Of a stretch of 64,000 nucleotides of DNA, positions 16,822 to 24,347 are shown in pieces; position 1 is the stretch's first letter, and each line of letters begins with the position of its first letter. Both the position numbers and the translations under genes were made by a program. The DNA is from 0-14-3-00-41-53 sp041500225 (lineage in GTDB: Bacteria; Nitrospirota; Thermodesulfovibrionia; Thermodesulfovibrionales; SM23-35), in the NCBI GenBank assembly GCA_041500225.1, contig JBGQLV010000002.1, positions 55,054 to 119,053 of the forward strand, in the 5' to 3' direction. The notes below the pieces were generated by a model. It made no database searches and was not told where the DNA came from. It was given only the letters and a program-made list of their open reading frames with translations.

Positions 16822-18560
16822 GTCGCCCCTCGCACAGGGGCGTGGATTGAAACTCATGAAAAAAGACAGTATAGGATAAAAAAAGGAGTCGCCCCTCGCA
16901 CAGGGGCGTGGATTGAAACACTAAAGACGGAACATCCACAACAGTCTGAATAGTCGCCCCTCGCACAGGGGCGTGGATTGAAACTATATGTGTTGTGCAC
17001 ATAATCAAGTCAAAACCGTCGCCCCTCGCACAGGGGCGTGGATTGAAACGATTAAATAATAATTATTAGGGTCTAATAACAAGTCGCCCCTCGCACAGGG
17101 GCGTGGATTGAAACTCTAAAGAAAGTCCGCCGCCGCCACCTCCTCCAGTCGCCCCTCGCACAGGGGCGTGGATTGAAACATAGCAACAAGAATTAAATAG
17201 GCACTGATTAAACAGGTCGCCCCTCGCACAGGGGCGTGGATTGAAACAGCTTCTTTTGCATAAAGGAATTTTAAAACGCTTGTCGCCCCTCGCACAGGGG
17301 CGTGGATTGAAACATCAATGTAGTCTCAATGAGATATGCCGAGTACGGTCGCCCCTCGCACAGGGGCGTGGATTGAAACATCAATGTAGTCTCAATGAGA
17401 TATGCCGAGTACGGTCGCCCCTCGCACAGGGGCGTGGATTGAAACAGCATGATAAATAGAACTGTACATATGATTACCGTCGCCCCTCGCACAGGGGCGT
17501 GGATTGAAACCATTGAACGTCCCGATATATGAGCCACGTCAATGTCGCCCCTCGCACAGGGGCGTGGATTGAAACGTCAAGATTGCAAGAGCAAGTTGTA
17601 CCATTCCACTTGTCGCCCCTCGCACAGGGGCGTGGATTGAAACCGGTAATCCTGAGTTAATTGAATTTGATGCTGGCAGGTCGCCCCTCGCACAGGGGCG
17701 TGGATTGAAACGTTAATAAGATTCCATAAATTTCTACTGTGTAACGGTCGCCCCTCGCACAGGGGCGTGGATTGAAACCTTGCTAAGTATGGAGATTTGG
17801 CCGGGATAGAAAGTCGCCCCTCGCACAGGGGCGTGGATTGAAACTCGTCTGTCTTTGTTACCCCATCAATTGTTGGTAAGTCGCCCCTCGCACAGGGGCG
17901 TGGATTGAAACATCGCTCAATTTATAAAACCAGATCCTTTCATTTGTCGCCCCTCGCACAGGGGCGTGGATTGAAACCACAGAAGCTCATCGACCTTGAA
18001 GACTGGCAGGGTCGCCCCTCGCACAGGGGCGTGGATTGAAACTTCTATCGCTGCATTGGCAAGGGCCTGGGACTGCGTCGCCCCTCGCACAGGGGCGTGG
18101 ATTGAAACAGGAAATCGGTGATGTCTTGCCGGGGGTTGCACGTCGCCCCTCGCACAGGGGCGTGGATTGAAACTGGAAGGGATTGAAGACCTTAGAATGG
18201 AGGAGGCGTCGCCCCTCGCACAGGGGCGTGGATTGAAACATTAGAAAATACTCAACTTGCTGTAAAAAATGCCGTCGCCCCTCGCACAGGGGCGTGGATT
18301 GAAACATTTTCCCAATACCCGCGTTAGAATTACTGCAAGTCGCCCCTCGCACAGGGGCGTGGATTGAAACTCCTGCATATCAATCAACATGAGTTGATGT
18401 TTTAGTCGCCCCTCGCACAGGGGCGTGGATTGAAACGATATTAGTATTAAAGAAGTAAAAAATTGTATCGGTCGCCCCTCGCACAGGGGCGTGGATTGAA
18501 ACTCGAGAAGCCAGTCTGCATTGACGCCCCAATTATGGTCGCCCCTCGCACAGGGGCGTG
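16822..18560 (+). CRISPR. Type I-C CRISPR array, 27 repeats and 26 spacers
   Basis: A 32-bp repeat starts GTCGCCCCTCGCAC and ends GTGGATTGAAAC; inside it CGCCCC / GGGGCG forms a 6-bp hairpin stem with loop TCGCACA. Counted repeat starts run from 16822 to 18538. The first 26 repeats look identical. The last is cut after 23 bp, where it runs into unrelated sequence, marking the leader-distal end. Spacers are 33-36 bp, mostly 33-34. Two neighbouring spacers (17314-17347 and 17380-17413) are identical. Transcription should run left to right, giving crRNA handles ending in ATTGAAAC. Spacer targets could not be searched. Confidence 0.99.
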
Positions 18561-18571
18561 TCGATAGCTTT

Positions 18572-18699
18572 GGGGTCAGACATGTTTATTGCAATTTGAT
18601 AAATTTTTTGGGTTTTAGAGTTCTGCCTTTCAAATGCACGGTCAAGCATAAGGATTAAAAGAATAGGAGAAAAATAAGGGTCAGACTTGTTTATTGCAA
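18572..18699 (+). repeat. Two right-hand copies of the 23-bp island-flanking repeat
   Basis: Copies at 18572-18594 and 18677-18699 both read GGGTCAGAC[A/T]TG then TTTATTGCAA, in inverted orientation to the copy at 6925-6947. The first begins 11 bp after the truncated last CRISPR repeat, so the insertion or deletion that produced this repeat may be what removed the array end. The 82 bp between the two copies show no gene. Confidence 0.75.
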
Positions 18700-18732
18700 T
18701 TTGTCCGAAGTTTGATGAGATTGTATTCTCAT

Positions 18733-18963
18733 TTAATTTTTACCTTTTTTTATAAATTCCCTCAAAATATTATTTATTAATGTCTGATATCCTATCTTTT
18801 TTTCGCTGGCGATCTTCTTAAGATAAAGCAATATGTCATTATCAAGTCTCATGGAAGTAGAAATTTTCCTGGGTCTGTAAAATCTCCCCCTGATGCCTTT
18901 AGAAAAATCATATTCTTCTTTCAGTTCAAAATCGTCCTTTTGCTTAATTATTGATGTTTTCAT
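18733..18963 (-). CDS. brnA: BrnA-family antitoxin
   Basis: A 76-residue protein whose C-terminal half (KISTSMRLDNDILLYLKKIA, then GYQTLINNILREFI) matches the BrnA ribbon-helix-helix DNA-binding and dimerisation region; the N-terminal half would wrap the toxin. BrnA neutralises BrnT and represses the pair. It overlaps the upstream toxin gene by 20 bp, so the order is toxin first, antitoxin second, as is standard for brnTA. The pair sits just beyond the CRISPR array. Confidence 0.85.
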   Translation of the reverse strand: MKTSIIKQKDDFELKEEYDFSKGIRGRFYRPRKISTSMRLDNDILLYLKKIASEKKIGYQTLINNILREFIKKGKN

Positions 18964-19237
18964 ATTGTTCCCTTTCTTTTTTTGTGGCTCTTCTTGCCGT
19001 CACAATTCTTATAACCTCTTCACCATCTTCTTTTAAATAATACAGATGGCCTATTACCAAAATTCTTTTGCTTTTTGTGGAACCAATCGTTATCCATCTT
19101 TCCTCAAAGTAATCAAATCGCTTATCCATGACAGCAATGTGAAATGGATCATCAAATACTTCCTCTGCCTCCTCAAAAGAAACATCATGCTTATTTTTAT
19201 TTTGCCTGTTTTTATTTTCATCCCATTCAAAATGCAT
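18944..19237 (-). CDS. brnT: BrnT-family ribonuclease toxin
   Basis: A 97-residue RelE-like toxin expected to cleave RNA and stop growth until neutralised. The start HFEWDENKNRQNKNKHDVSF followed by EEAEEVFDDP is the hallmark of BrnT, and the later RWITIGSTKSKRILVIGHLY and IRIVTARRATKKEREQYE complete the family pattern. A consensus-like promoter lies directly upstream, with its predicted start so close to the ATG that the mRNA may be nearly leaderless. Confidence 0.9.
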   Translation of the reverse strand: MHFEWDENKNRQNKNKHDVSFEEAEEVFDDPFHIAVMDKRFDYFEERWITIGSTKSKRILVIGHLYYLKEDGEEVIRIVTARRATKKEREQYENINN

Positions 19238-19245
19238 GGTAATTC

Positions 19246-19274
19246 ATTTTAAGATAAAGTATATACAATGTCAA
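19246..19274 (-). promoter_or_regulatory. Promoter of brnTA
   Basis: Read on the - strand: TTGACA (19274-19269), a 17-bp spacer, TAAAAT (19251-19246). The predicted transcription start is at about 19239, 2-3 bases before the brnT ATG. Autorepression by BrnA is known for the family; an operator was not clearly resolved. Confidence 0.6.
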
Positions 19275-19603
19275 TACATAATTTTCCAGTTTACTTTACC
19301 TAAAAACGTTTATTCCTATTAATTAAAGAAGCGAAATGGTAATCTGACCAATTTTCTACAATGGGGTTCTGGGGTCAGGCTTGACAGCCTGTTGACTATG
19401 GACATTTGATTCACCCAATGCTGTTTCTGCCTCTCGTATTTGTAAAGATTTCCGCCTGTACTCCGCAGGATCATGGGCATACCCTGGAGCGTTGACTACT
19501 GTGAGAAAGTGAGATATTTCTGAAACCTCTCAATATCTATATTTTTATGGGGAGATAATACTCTGAGGGCTATTAACCACTTTCAAAGTTTACCTGCTAC
19601 TGC
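19275..19603. other. Gene-free stretch with decayed sequence
   Basis: No supported gene. A GGGGTCAGGCTTGACAG motif at about 19371-19387 resembles the start of the island-flanking 23-bp repeat. The right part (about 19540-19603) may be further decayed upstream sequence of the surface-protein remnant that follows, since SLPATA can be read in a shifted frame just before it. Confidence 0.4.
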
Positions 19604-19791
19604 ATAGGAGATTATGACAATGACGGAATACAAGACCTGATGGTAAAATTCAAACGGGCTGATGTCATAAATATTCTACCCAACGGAGACAATGTACAGG
19701 TTCTCGGAAACTCTACTTTGCAACTGTCTACCTAAAGGGGAAGCTTACGGGTGTAACGGAGGTTTTTCGATTCATCCATGATGTGTTCTAA
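19604..19791 (+). pseudogene. Remnant of a secreted calcium-binding surface-protein C-terminus
   Basis: In one frame 19604-19735 reads IGDYDNDGIQDLMVKFKRAD then VINILPNGDNVQVLG and stops. The DxDxDGxxDLMVKF pattern is an EF-hand-like loop common at the ends of large secreted or surface proteins, followed there by a beta segment. That segment continues in a second frame to 19791 (LYFATVYLKGKLTGVTEVFR), so a frameshift separates them. No start, signal peptide or full domain remains. Confidence 0.6.
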
Positions 19792-19895
19792 AAATATGCC
19801 GTATGCCCGAGGGAATGTTCTTGGGCGTAAGAAGAAATAGCCTTAAATAACAATAGGTTTGTTGTACTCCCCTAGTTGTTTCATCATAAGTATAA

Positions 19896-19991
19896 GTTTC
19901 AGCATTTGCTGAAAGTATTTACTATAGTGAAAATAATACTTGACAATAGGTATCTTTCATTGAGATAATTATTTTCAGCAAGTGTTGAAAA
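19896..19991 (+). promoter_or_regulatory. Paired operators and promoter of the AbiE-like operon
   Basis: Operator 1 is TTTCAGCA-TT-TGCTGAAA (19896-19913), a perfect 8-bp-arm palindrome. Operator 2 is TTTTCAGCA-AG-TGTTGAAAA (19972-19991), with the same half-site and one mismatch. Between them lies TTGACA (19940-19945), 18 bp, GATAAT (19964-19969), so operator 2 covers the predicted start of transcription. AbiEi antitoxins are known to autorepress by binding inverted repeats at their promoter; these two sites fit that role. Confidence 0.7.
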
Positions 19992-20002
19992 GGCCAATTA
20001 AA

Positions 20003-21052
20003 ATGAAAATCGAATCAGAGGAAATTGAGGATAAGGCCGAAAAAGCCCTCAGGGACGCTCTCGAAAAAATACCATTTCTGATGGTCAAATCCATCGAGCG
20101 GGAGAAAGACGGGGTAGACATACTGGTCAAACTCTCCCTCGATGACAAAAAGCAGGCATTGCTTGTTGAGCTAAAAAACAGTGGTCAGCCGCGCTTGGCC
20201 CGTGATGCAGTCAATCAGTTGATCCGGTACCGGAATGCCTATCCCGATGCTTACCTTATCTTCATGGCCCCCTACATATCTCAGCAGGCGGCAGAGATCT
20301 GCATGAAAGACGGTGTCGGTTATCTGGACTTTGCCGGCAACTGCTATCTTTCCTTCGGACAGGTGTACATCGAGCAGACAGGAAAGCCGAATCCATTCAG
20401 GACAAGGCGGGACCTTGTCTCGCTCTTTGCTCCGAAGTCTTCCCGTGTCCTGCGGGTATTACTGAATAACCCCGGCAGGGTCTGGAAGACACAGAACCTT
20501 GCTGATGAAGCACGGGTCAGCCTGGGCCAGGTTGCCAACGTGAAGAAGTTGCTGCTTGATCGTGAGTGGATCACCAAGCAGGACGGCTTTTCATTGACCG
20601 CGCCGTGGATGCTCCTTGAAGAGTGGGCCAATGTTTATACATACCGGAAGAATGAGGTCCGAAATTTCTATTCGCTGAAGAGCATCCCTGAAATAGAAGC
20701 CGACCTGGCGAAGGTCTGCAAGTCAAAGGGCATTGAGTATGCACTGACAGGCTTCTCCGGCGCAGCACGTTTTGCCCCTGCGGTTCGCTACACCCGTGCA
20801 ATGGCTTACGTGTACAACACCAGAGAGAATGTGGCATCATTACTCAATTTGAAAGAGGTGGAAAGCGGAGCCAATGTAACGCTTCTTGGCCCTTACGACG
20901 AAGGCGTCTTTTACGGAACTCAAATGATCGATGATGTCAGGATTGTATCACCTTTACAGGTTTATCTTGATGTAAAGGGGTATAGAGGCAGAGGCGAAGA
21001 GGCCGCAGAAGTTTTGCTGAGAGATGTGATAAAACCGAAATGGTCAAAATAG
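20003..21052 (+). CDS. AbiEi-like antitoxin/transcriptional regulator (type IV toxin-antitoxin)
   Basis: About 349 residues from the ATG at 20003; a GTG at 19982 in the same frame lies inside the operator and is less likely. The N-terminal part (about 15-130) resembles a restriction-endonuclease-like fold (DGVDILVKLSLDDKKQALLV, ELKNSGQ). A winged-helix DNA-binding segment follows (about 145-200, RVLRVLLNNPGRVWKTQNLA). The C-terminal half has the TGFSGAARFAP motif typical of AbiEi-type proteins. Its neighbour 7 bp downstream is a nucleotidyltransferase, the usual AbiE partner order. Predicted to repress its own operon through the palindromes upstream. Confidence 0.72.
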   Translation: MKIESEEIEDKAEKALRDALEKIPFLMVKSIEREKDGVDILVKLSLDDKKQALLVELKNSGQPRLARDAVNQLIRYRNAYPDAYLIFMAPYISQQAAEICMKDGVGYLDFAGNCYLSFGQVYIEQTGKPNPFRTRRDLVSLFAPKSSRVLRVLLNNPGRVWKTQNLADEARVSLGQVANVKKLLLDREWITKQDGFSLTAPWMLLEEWANVYTYRKNEVRNFYSLKSIPEIEADLAKVCKSKGIEYALTGFSGAARFAPAVRYTRAMAYVYNTRENVASLLNLKEVESGANVTLLGPYDEGVFYGTQMIDDVRIVSPLQVYLDVKGYRGRGEEAAEVLLRDVIKPKWSK

Positions 21053-21059
21053 AAATGAT

Positions 21060-21887
21060 ATGGTAACGCGGCGGGACTATACAGCCGAAGGTGTGGAGGC
21101 TGCACGCTCTGTTCTTATAGAACTGGTACACCTTCTCGGTGAGTATAAAGATGACATCGTCCTGATCGGCGGATGGATTCCGGAGGTCCTGCTGCCCCAT
21201 TCCAGCAGCCCTCATGTCGGGAGCATGGATGTGGATCTTGCTCTGAACCACCTGAAAATTCAGGAAGCAGGATACAAGATGATCCAGGACCTTCTTAAAA
21301 GCAGAGGATATGAACAGGGAGACCAGCCTTTCATCTTTTTCAGAAATCTGAAAGTTGGTGACCATGAGGTAAAGGTTCAGGTCGATCTTCTGGCCGGTGA
21401 ATACGAGGGGACTTCAAAGGGGCATCGGCATCAGAAAGTGCAAGGTGTACAGGCCCGGAAAGCAAGGGGATGCGATCTCGCCTTCGAAATGTCAAAGGAG
21501 ATCAGGATTGAAGGGACACTTCCCGGCGGTGCACATGATTCAGTCTCCGTGCGTGTTGCCTCCATAGTACCATTCCTTGTGATGAAGGGCATGGCTATGG
21601 AGATCCGAATGAAGGAAAAAGATGCATATGATATCTACTATTGCCTGCTGAACTATCCGGGCGGAATTGATGCGCTGTCAGAAGAATTTAGACCGCACCT
21701 GCATCACGGCCTGGTCAAAGAGGGATTACAGAAGATCGCTGGAAAGTTCTCCTCGGAAAAGGAATTTGGCCCAAAGTCGGTTGCTGACTTTGAGGAGATA
21801 GATGATCCGGACGAACAGGAACGGATACAGAGAGATGCTTATGAGCGGGTGAATGCACTGCTCAGCAAGCTTGAGATAAAACCATGA
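21060..21887 (+). CDS. Nucleotidyltransferase-fold protein, putative AbiEii-type toxin
   Basis: 275 residues. The N-terminal half shows the nucleotidyltransferase signature: IVLIGGWIPEVL (GG helix start), then SMDVDLALN, a DxD pair about 20 residues later, and a third acidic candidate in VQVDLL. Family members transfer nucleotides onto tRNA or proteins and act as type IV toxins in phage defence; the target here is unknown. The later VRVASIVPFLVMKGMAME and DAYDIYYCL segments are typical of AbiEii-like proteins. It follows the AbiEi-like gene by 7 bp and is followed by a hairpin. Confidence 0.7.
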   Translation: MVTRRDYTAEGVEAARSVLIELVHLLGEYKDDIVLIGGWIPEVLLPHSSSPHVGSMDVDLALNHLKIQEAGYKMIQDLLKSRGYEQGDQPFIFFRNLKVGDHEVKVQVDLLAGEYEGTSKGHRHQKVQGVQARKARGCDLAFEMSKEIRIEGTLPGGAHDSVSVRVASIVPFLVMKGMAMEIRMKEKDAYDIYYCLLNYPGGIDALSEEFRPHLHHGLVKEGLQKIAGKFSSEKEFGPKSVADFEEIDDPDEQERIQRDAYERVNALLSKLEIKP

Positions 21888-21930
21888 ACCTAAAGCTTAA
21901 AGAAGTCTTCAAGGGTAATCAAACAAAACT

Positions 21931-22001
21931 AAAGGGGGCGGTTGTATATATTCCTCTTGTTTGAATTATTTTTTATTTAATTAGAACCGTCTCCTTTTCT
22001 G
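21931..22001 (+). terminator. Probable terminator after the AbiE-like operon
   Basis: Arms AAAGGGGGCGGTT (21931-21943) and AACCGTCTCCTTT (21985-21997) pair over 13 bp including two G-U pairs, with a 41-nt AT-rich loop and TTTTCTG after it. The long loop makes it weaker than a classical terminator. Confidence 0.5.
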
Positions 22002-22036
22002 TTTTCCAAATTTCCCGTTTTATCTTTTTCGATGTT

Positions 22037-22045
22037 TGTTATAAT
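22037..22045 (+). promoter_or_regulatory. Extended -10 promoter of tgt
   Basis: TGTTATAAT gives a perfect extended -10 (TG-N-TATAAT) 42 bp before the tgt start; no good -35 is present. A GAGGAATAT Shine-Dalgarno-like stretch lies just before the ATG at 22088. Confidence 0.55.
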
Positions 22046-22087
22046 TTACAAAAACTTATTAGTTTTTAAATAATATTAAAGAGGAAT

Positions 22088-23176
22088 ATGAAATTTAACA
22101 TTATTAAAACTGACAGGAGTGCACGTGTATGTCTCATAGAGACAGAGAGAGGGAAAATAAACACGCCTGTATTTATGCCTGTTGGAACAGTTGGTACAGT
22201 TAAGGCCATGTCTCCTGAAGAATTAAAAGAGATGGGCGCTGAGATAATACTATGCAATACTTATCATCTCTACCTGAGGCCGGGACATGAGGTAGTCTCA
22301 TCTCTTGGTGGTATTCACAAATTTATGAACTGGGATCGAACTATACTTTCAGATAGTGGTGGTTTTCAAGTCTTCAGCCTCTCTGCCCTCAGAAGGATAG
22401 AGGAAAACGGAGTGCATTTCAAATCACATCTTGATGGCTCAATGCATTTCATCGGGCCTAAAGAGGCGATGGAGATTCAGTCCTCACTTAGTTCCGATAT
22501 AGCAATGGTACTTGATGACTGTACCCCCTATCCTTCATCTTATGAATACGCACAGGGGTCTCTTGAACGGACAATAAAGTGGGCTGCAGAATGTAAAAGA
22601 TTACAAAAGGCAGGTCAGGCGCTGTTCGGGATTATTCAGGGGAGTTTATTCGAGGAACTCCGTCGAAGAAGTGCAGAAGAACTTGTCGATATGGGTTTCG
22701 ATGGATATGCCATAGGAGGGCTGAGTGTGGGTGAGCCGAAAGAGGAAATGCATAAAATGATATATTTTACGGCTCCTCTTCTTCCTCCTGATAAACCAAG
22801 ATATCTAATGGGGATAGGAGACCTGAAAGATGTACTTATTGCAGTTGAGGCAGGATTTGATATGTTTGACTGTGTGATGCCTACAAGAAATGCACGAAAC
22901 GGAACATTATTCACGAGTAAAGGTAAGATAAGTATTAAAAGAGAGGAATTCAGGTCTGACAGTGGACCGCTTGACCCTGATTGTGAGTGTTACACATGCA
23001 GAAATTATTCAAGAGGATATCTGAGACACATTTTCCTTTCAAAGGAAATACTCTCGATGAGATTGAATACAATACATAACCTGTATTTCTATTTTAATTT
23101 TTTCAGGAATATGAGAAAATCTATCATAGAAGGAATATTTACTGAATTCAAGACAAAATGGGAAGCGATATTGTAA
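22088..23176 (+). CDS. tgt: tRNA-guanine transglycosylase (queuosine biosynthesis)
   Basis: Exchanges guanine 34 of GUN-anticodon tRNAs for preQ1. At 362 residues it is full length. Visible: SDSGGFQVFSL (general acid/base Asp, near residue 90), GYAIGGLSVGEP (substrate loop), FDCVMPTRNARNGTLFTSKG (nucleophile Asp) and the zinc site CECYTCRNYSRGYLRHIF with a His further on in LNTIHN. The start is backed by GAGGAAT just upstream. Its 3' end overlaps the next gene by 19 bp. Confidence 0.97.
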   Translation: MKFNIIKTDRSARVCLIETERGKINTPVFMPVGTVGTVKAMSPEELKEMGAEIILCNTYHLYLRPGHEVVSSLGGIHKFMNWDRTILSDSGGFQVFSLSALRRIEENGVHFKSHLDGSMHFIGPKEAMEIQSSLSSDIAMVLDDCTPYPSSYEYAQGSLERTIKWAAECKRLQKAGQALFGIIQGSLFEELRRRSAEELVDMGFDGYAIGGLSVGEPKEEMHKMIYFTAPLLPPDKPRYLMGIGDLKDVLIAVEAGFDMFDCVMPTRNARNGTLFTSKGKISIKREEFRSDSGPLDPDCECYTCRNYSRGYLRHIFLSKEILSMRLNTIHNLYFYFNFFRNMRKSIIEGIFTEFKTKWEAIL

Positions 23177-24045
23177 CAAAAAATTATACTACAGAAGCAA
23201 GAAAAGTCCTCATTTATACATTAATCCTGAACTTAATTGTTGCCCTCTCAAAAGTTCTCTATGGATATTCAACTAATTCTGTTGCCATGATGTCTGATGG
23301 ATTTCATTCCGGTTTTGATGGTGCATCAAATGTAATAGGTTTGATCGGAATCTGGATAGCATCCCATCCACCGGATGAGAAGCATCCTTATGGACACAGG
23401 AAATATGAAACCCTTTTCACAATTATCATTGCTGTTATGTTGTTTACTACATGTTTGCAGATATTGAGGAAAGTCTACCAATCCTTCTATGAAGATCATA
23501 TAACAATCGTTACACAAACCAGTTTTGCTATTATGCTTATGACAATGGGAGTTAATGTTTTCGTAATGCTCTATGAAAATAGTAAGGGGAAAAAGCTCGG
23601 CAGTGAATTTTTAGTAGCTGATGCAATGCATACTAAGAGCGATATACTTGTGTCTTTTGCAGTAATAATAAGTCTTGTATTTACAAAAATGGGTTATCAC
23701 TATGCTGATAGCGTTGTAGGAATCATTATTACTTTCTTCATAGCAAGGATTGGATACCAGATCATTAAAGAGGCATCATACATACTTGTTGATACTATTT
23801 GTATTGACACATCTGCAGTTGAACTTGTAGTGAACAATATAGAAGGGGTAAAGGGATGCCATGATATAAGGACAAGAGGTTCAGTGAATTCAATTTATCT
23901 TGACCTCCATGCCCTTGTAGATAACGACCTGTCAATAGAAAAGGCCCACGGGATTGCTGACAATATAGAAGAAGAGATTAAAAAAGAATTCCCGTCGGTT
24001 GTTGATATCATTGTGCATATAGAGCCAGAGATATTAGAGAAGTAA
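23158..24045 (+). CDS. Cation diffusion facilitator (CDF) family transporter
   Basis: Inner-membrane proton-driven exporter of divalent metals (Zn, Fe, Mn or Co). The 295-residue protein has about six membrane segments in the first 200 residues and a cytoplasmic C-terminal ferredoxin-like domain (about 205-295, GVKGCHDIRTRGSVNSIYLD). Metal-site residues typical of the family are in MMSDGFHSGFDGASN (HxxxD) and ADAMHTKSDILVS (HxxxD). Metal choice cannot be read from this. The start overlaps the end of tgt, so the two are coupled. Confidence 0.92.
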   Translation: MGSDIVTKNYTTEARKVLIYTLILNLIVALSKVLYGYSTNSVAMMSDGFHSGFDGASNVIGLIGIWIASHPPDEKHPYGHRKYETLFTIIIAVMLFTTCLQILRKVYQSFYEDHITIVTQTSFAIMLMTMGVNVFVMLYENSKGKKLGSEFLVADAMHTKSDILVSFAVIISLVFTKMGYHYADSVVGIIITFFIARIGYQIIKEASYILVDTICIDTSAVELVVNNIEGVKGCHDIRTRGSVNSIYLDLHALVDNDLSIEKAHGIADNIEEEIKKEFPSVVDIIVHIEPEILEK

Positions 24046-24085
24046 TAATGGAAGATGAAAATTTATAATCTGTCAGGAACAATTT

Positions 24086-24211
24086 TGTCATTCCGCACTT
24101 GTCGGAGCGACTCTCAGCGAAGTCGGTACGACTCGATTCCGAGACTCGCATCGAGATGCGGAATCCAGGTTTGTTGTCACTTACTGGATTCCTGCTTCCG
24201 CAGGAATGACA
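24086..24211. repeat. 126-bp MITE-like element
   Basis: Ends TGTCATTCC and GGAATGACA are perfect inverted repeats, and the interior contains further nested inverted segments (GCGGAATCCAG, then CTGGATTCCTGC). Such elements are scattered in intergenic DNA of many environmental genomes. With the terminator that follows, it fills the 300-bp gap between the CDF gene and glnA. Confidence 0.7.
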
Positions 24212-24274
24212 ACATGGAAAAGATTATGCTCCGCAACAAAGCTTCAAGGATTTTTTGTTTGAATATAATAAAAT

Positions 24275-24317
24275 ATCTCCCTTAATTCCCCTTTAGTAAA
24301 AGGGGACTAAGGGAGAT
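24275..24317. terminator. Bidirectional terminator between the CDF and glutamine synthetase genes
   Basis: A near-continuous stem pairs ATCTCCCTTAATTCCCCTTT with AAAGGGGACTAAGGGAGAT, with A/T-rich sequence on both sides. It lies between genes converging from 24045 (+) and 24348 (-). Confidence 0.7.
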
Positions 24318-24347
24318 TAAAACATCATGCATCTTTTAAATAGCAGT

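Noticed and set aside
16799..18352. Several ORFs across the CRISPR array with repeated peptides such as FQSTPLCEGR and SPLAQGRGLKH
   Set aside because: They are translations of the 32-bp repeat and spacers, not genes.
24076..24090. Another ACAATTTTGT core near the MITE at 24086
   Set aside because: It arises at the edge of the repeat between convergent genes with no promoter nearby, so it was not counted as part of the regulon.
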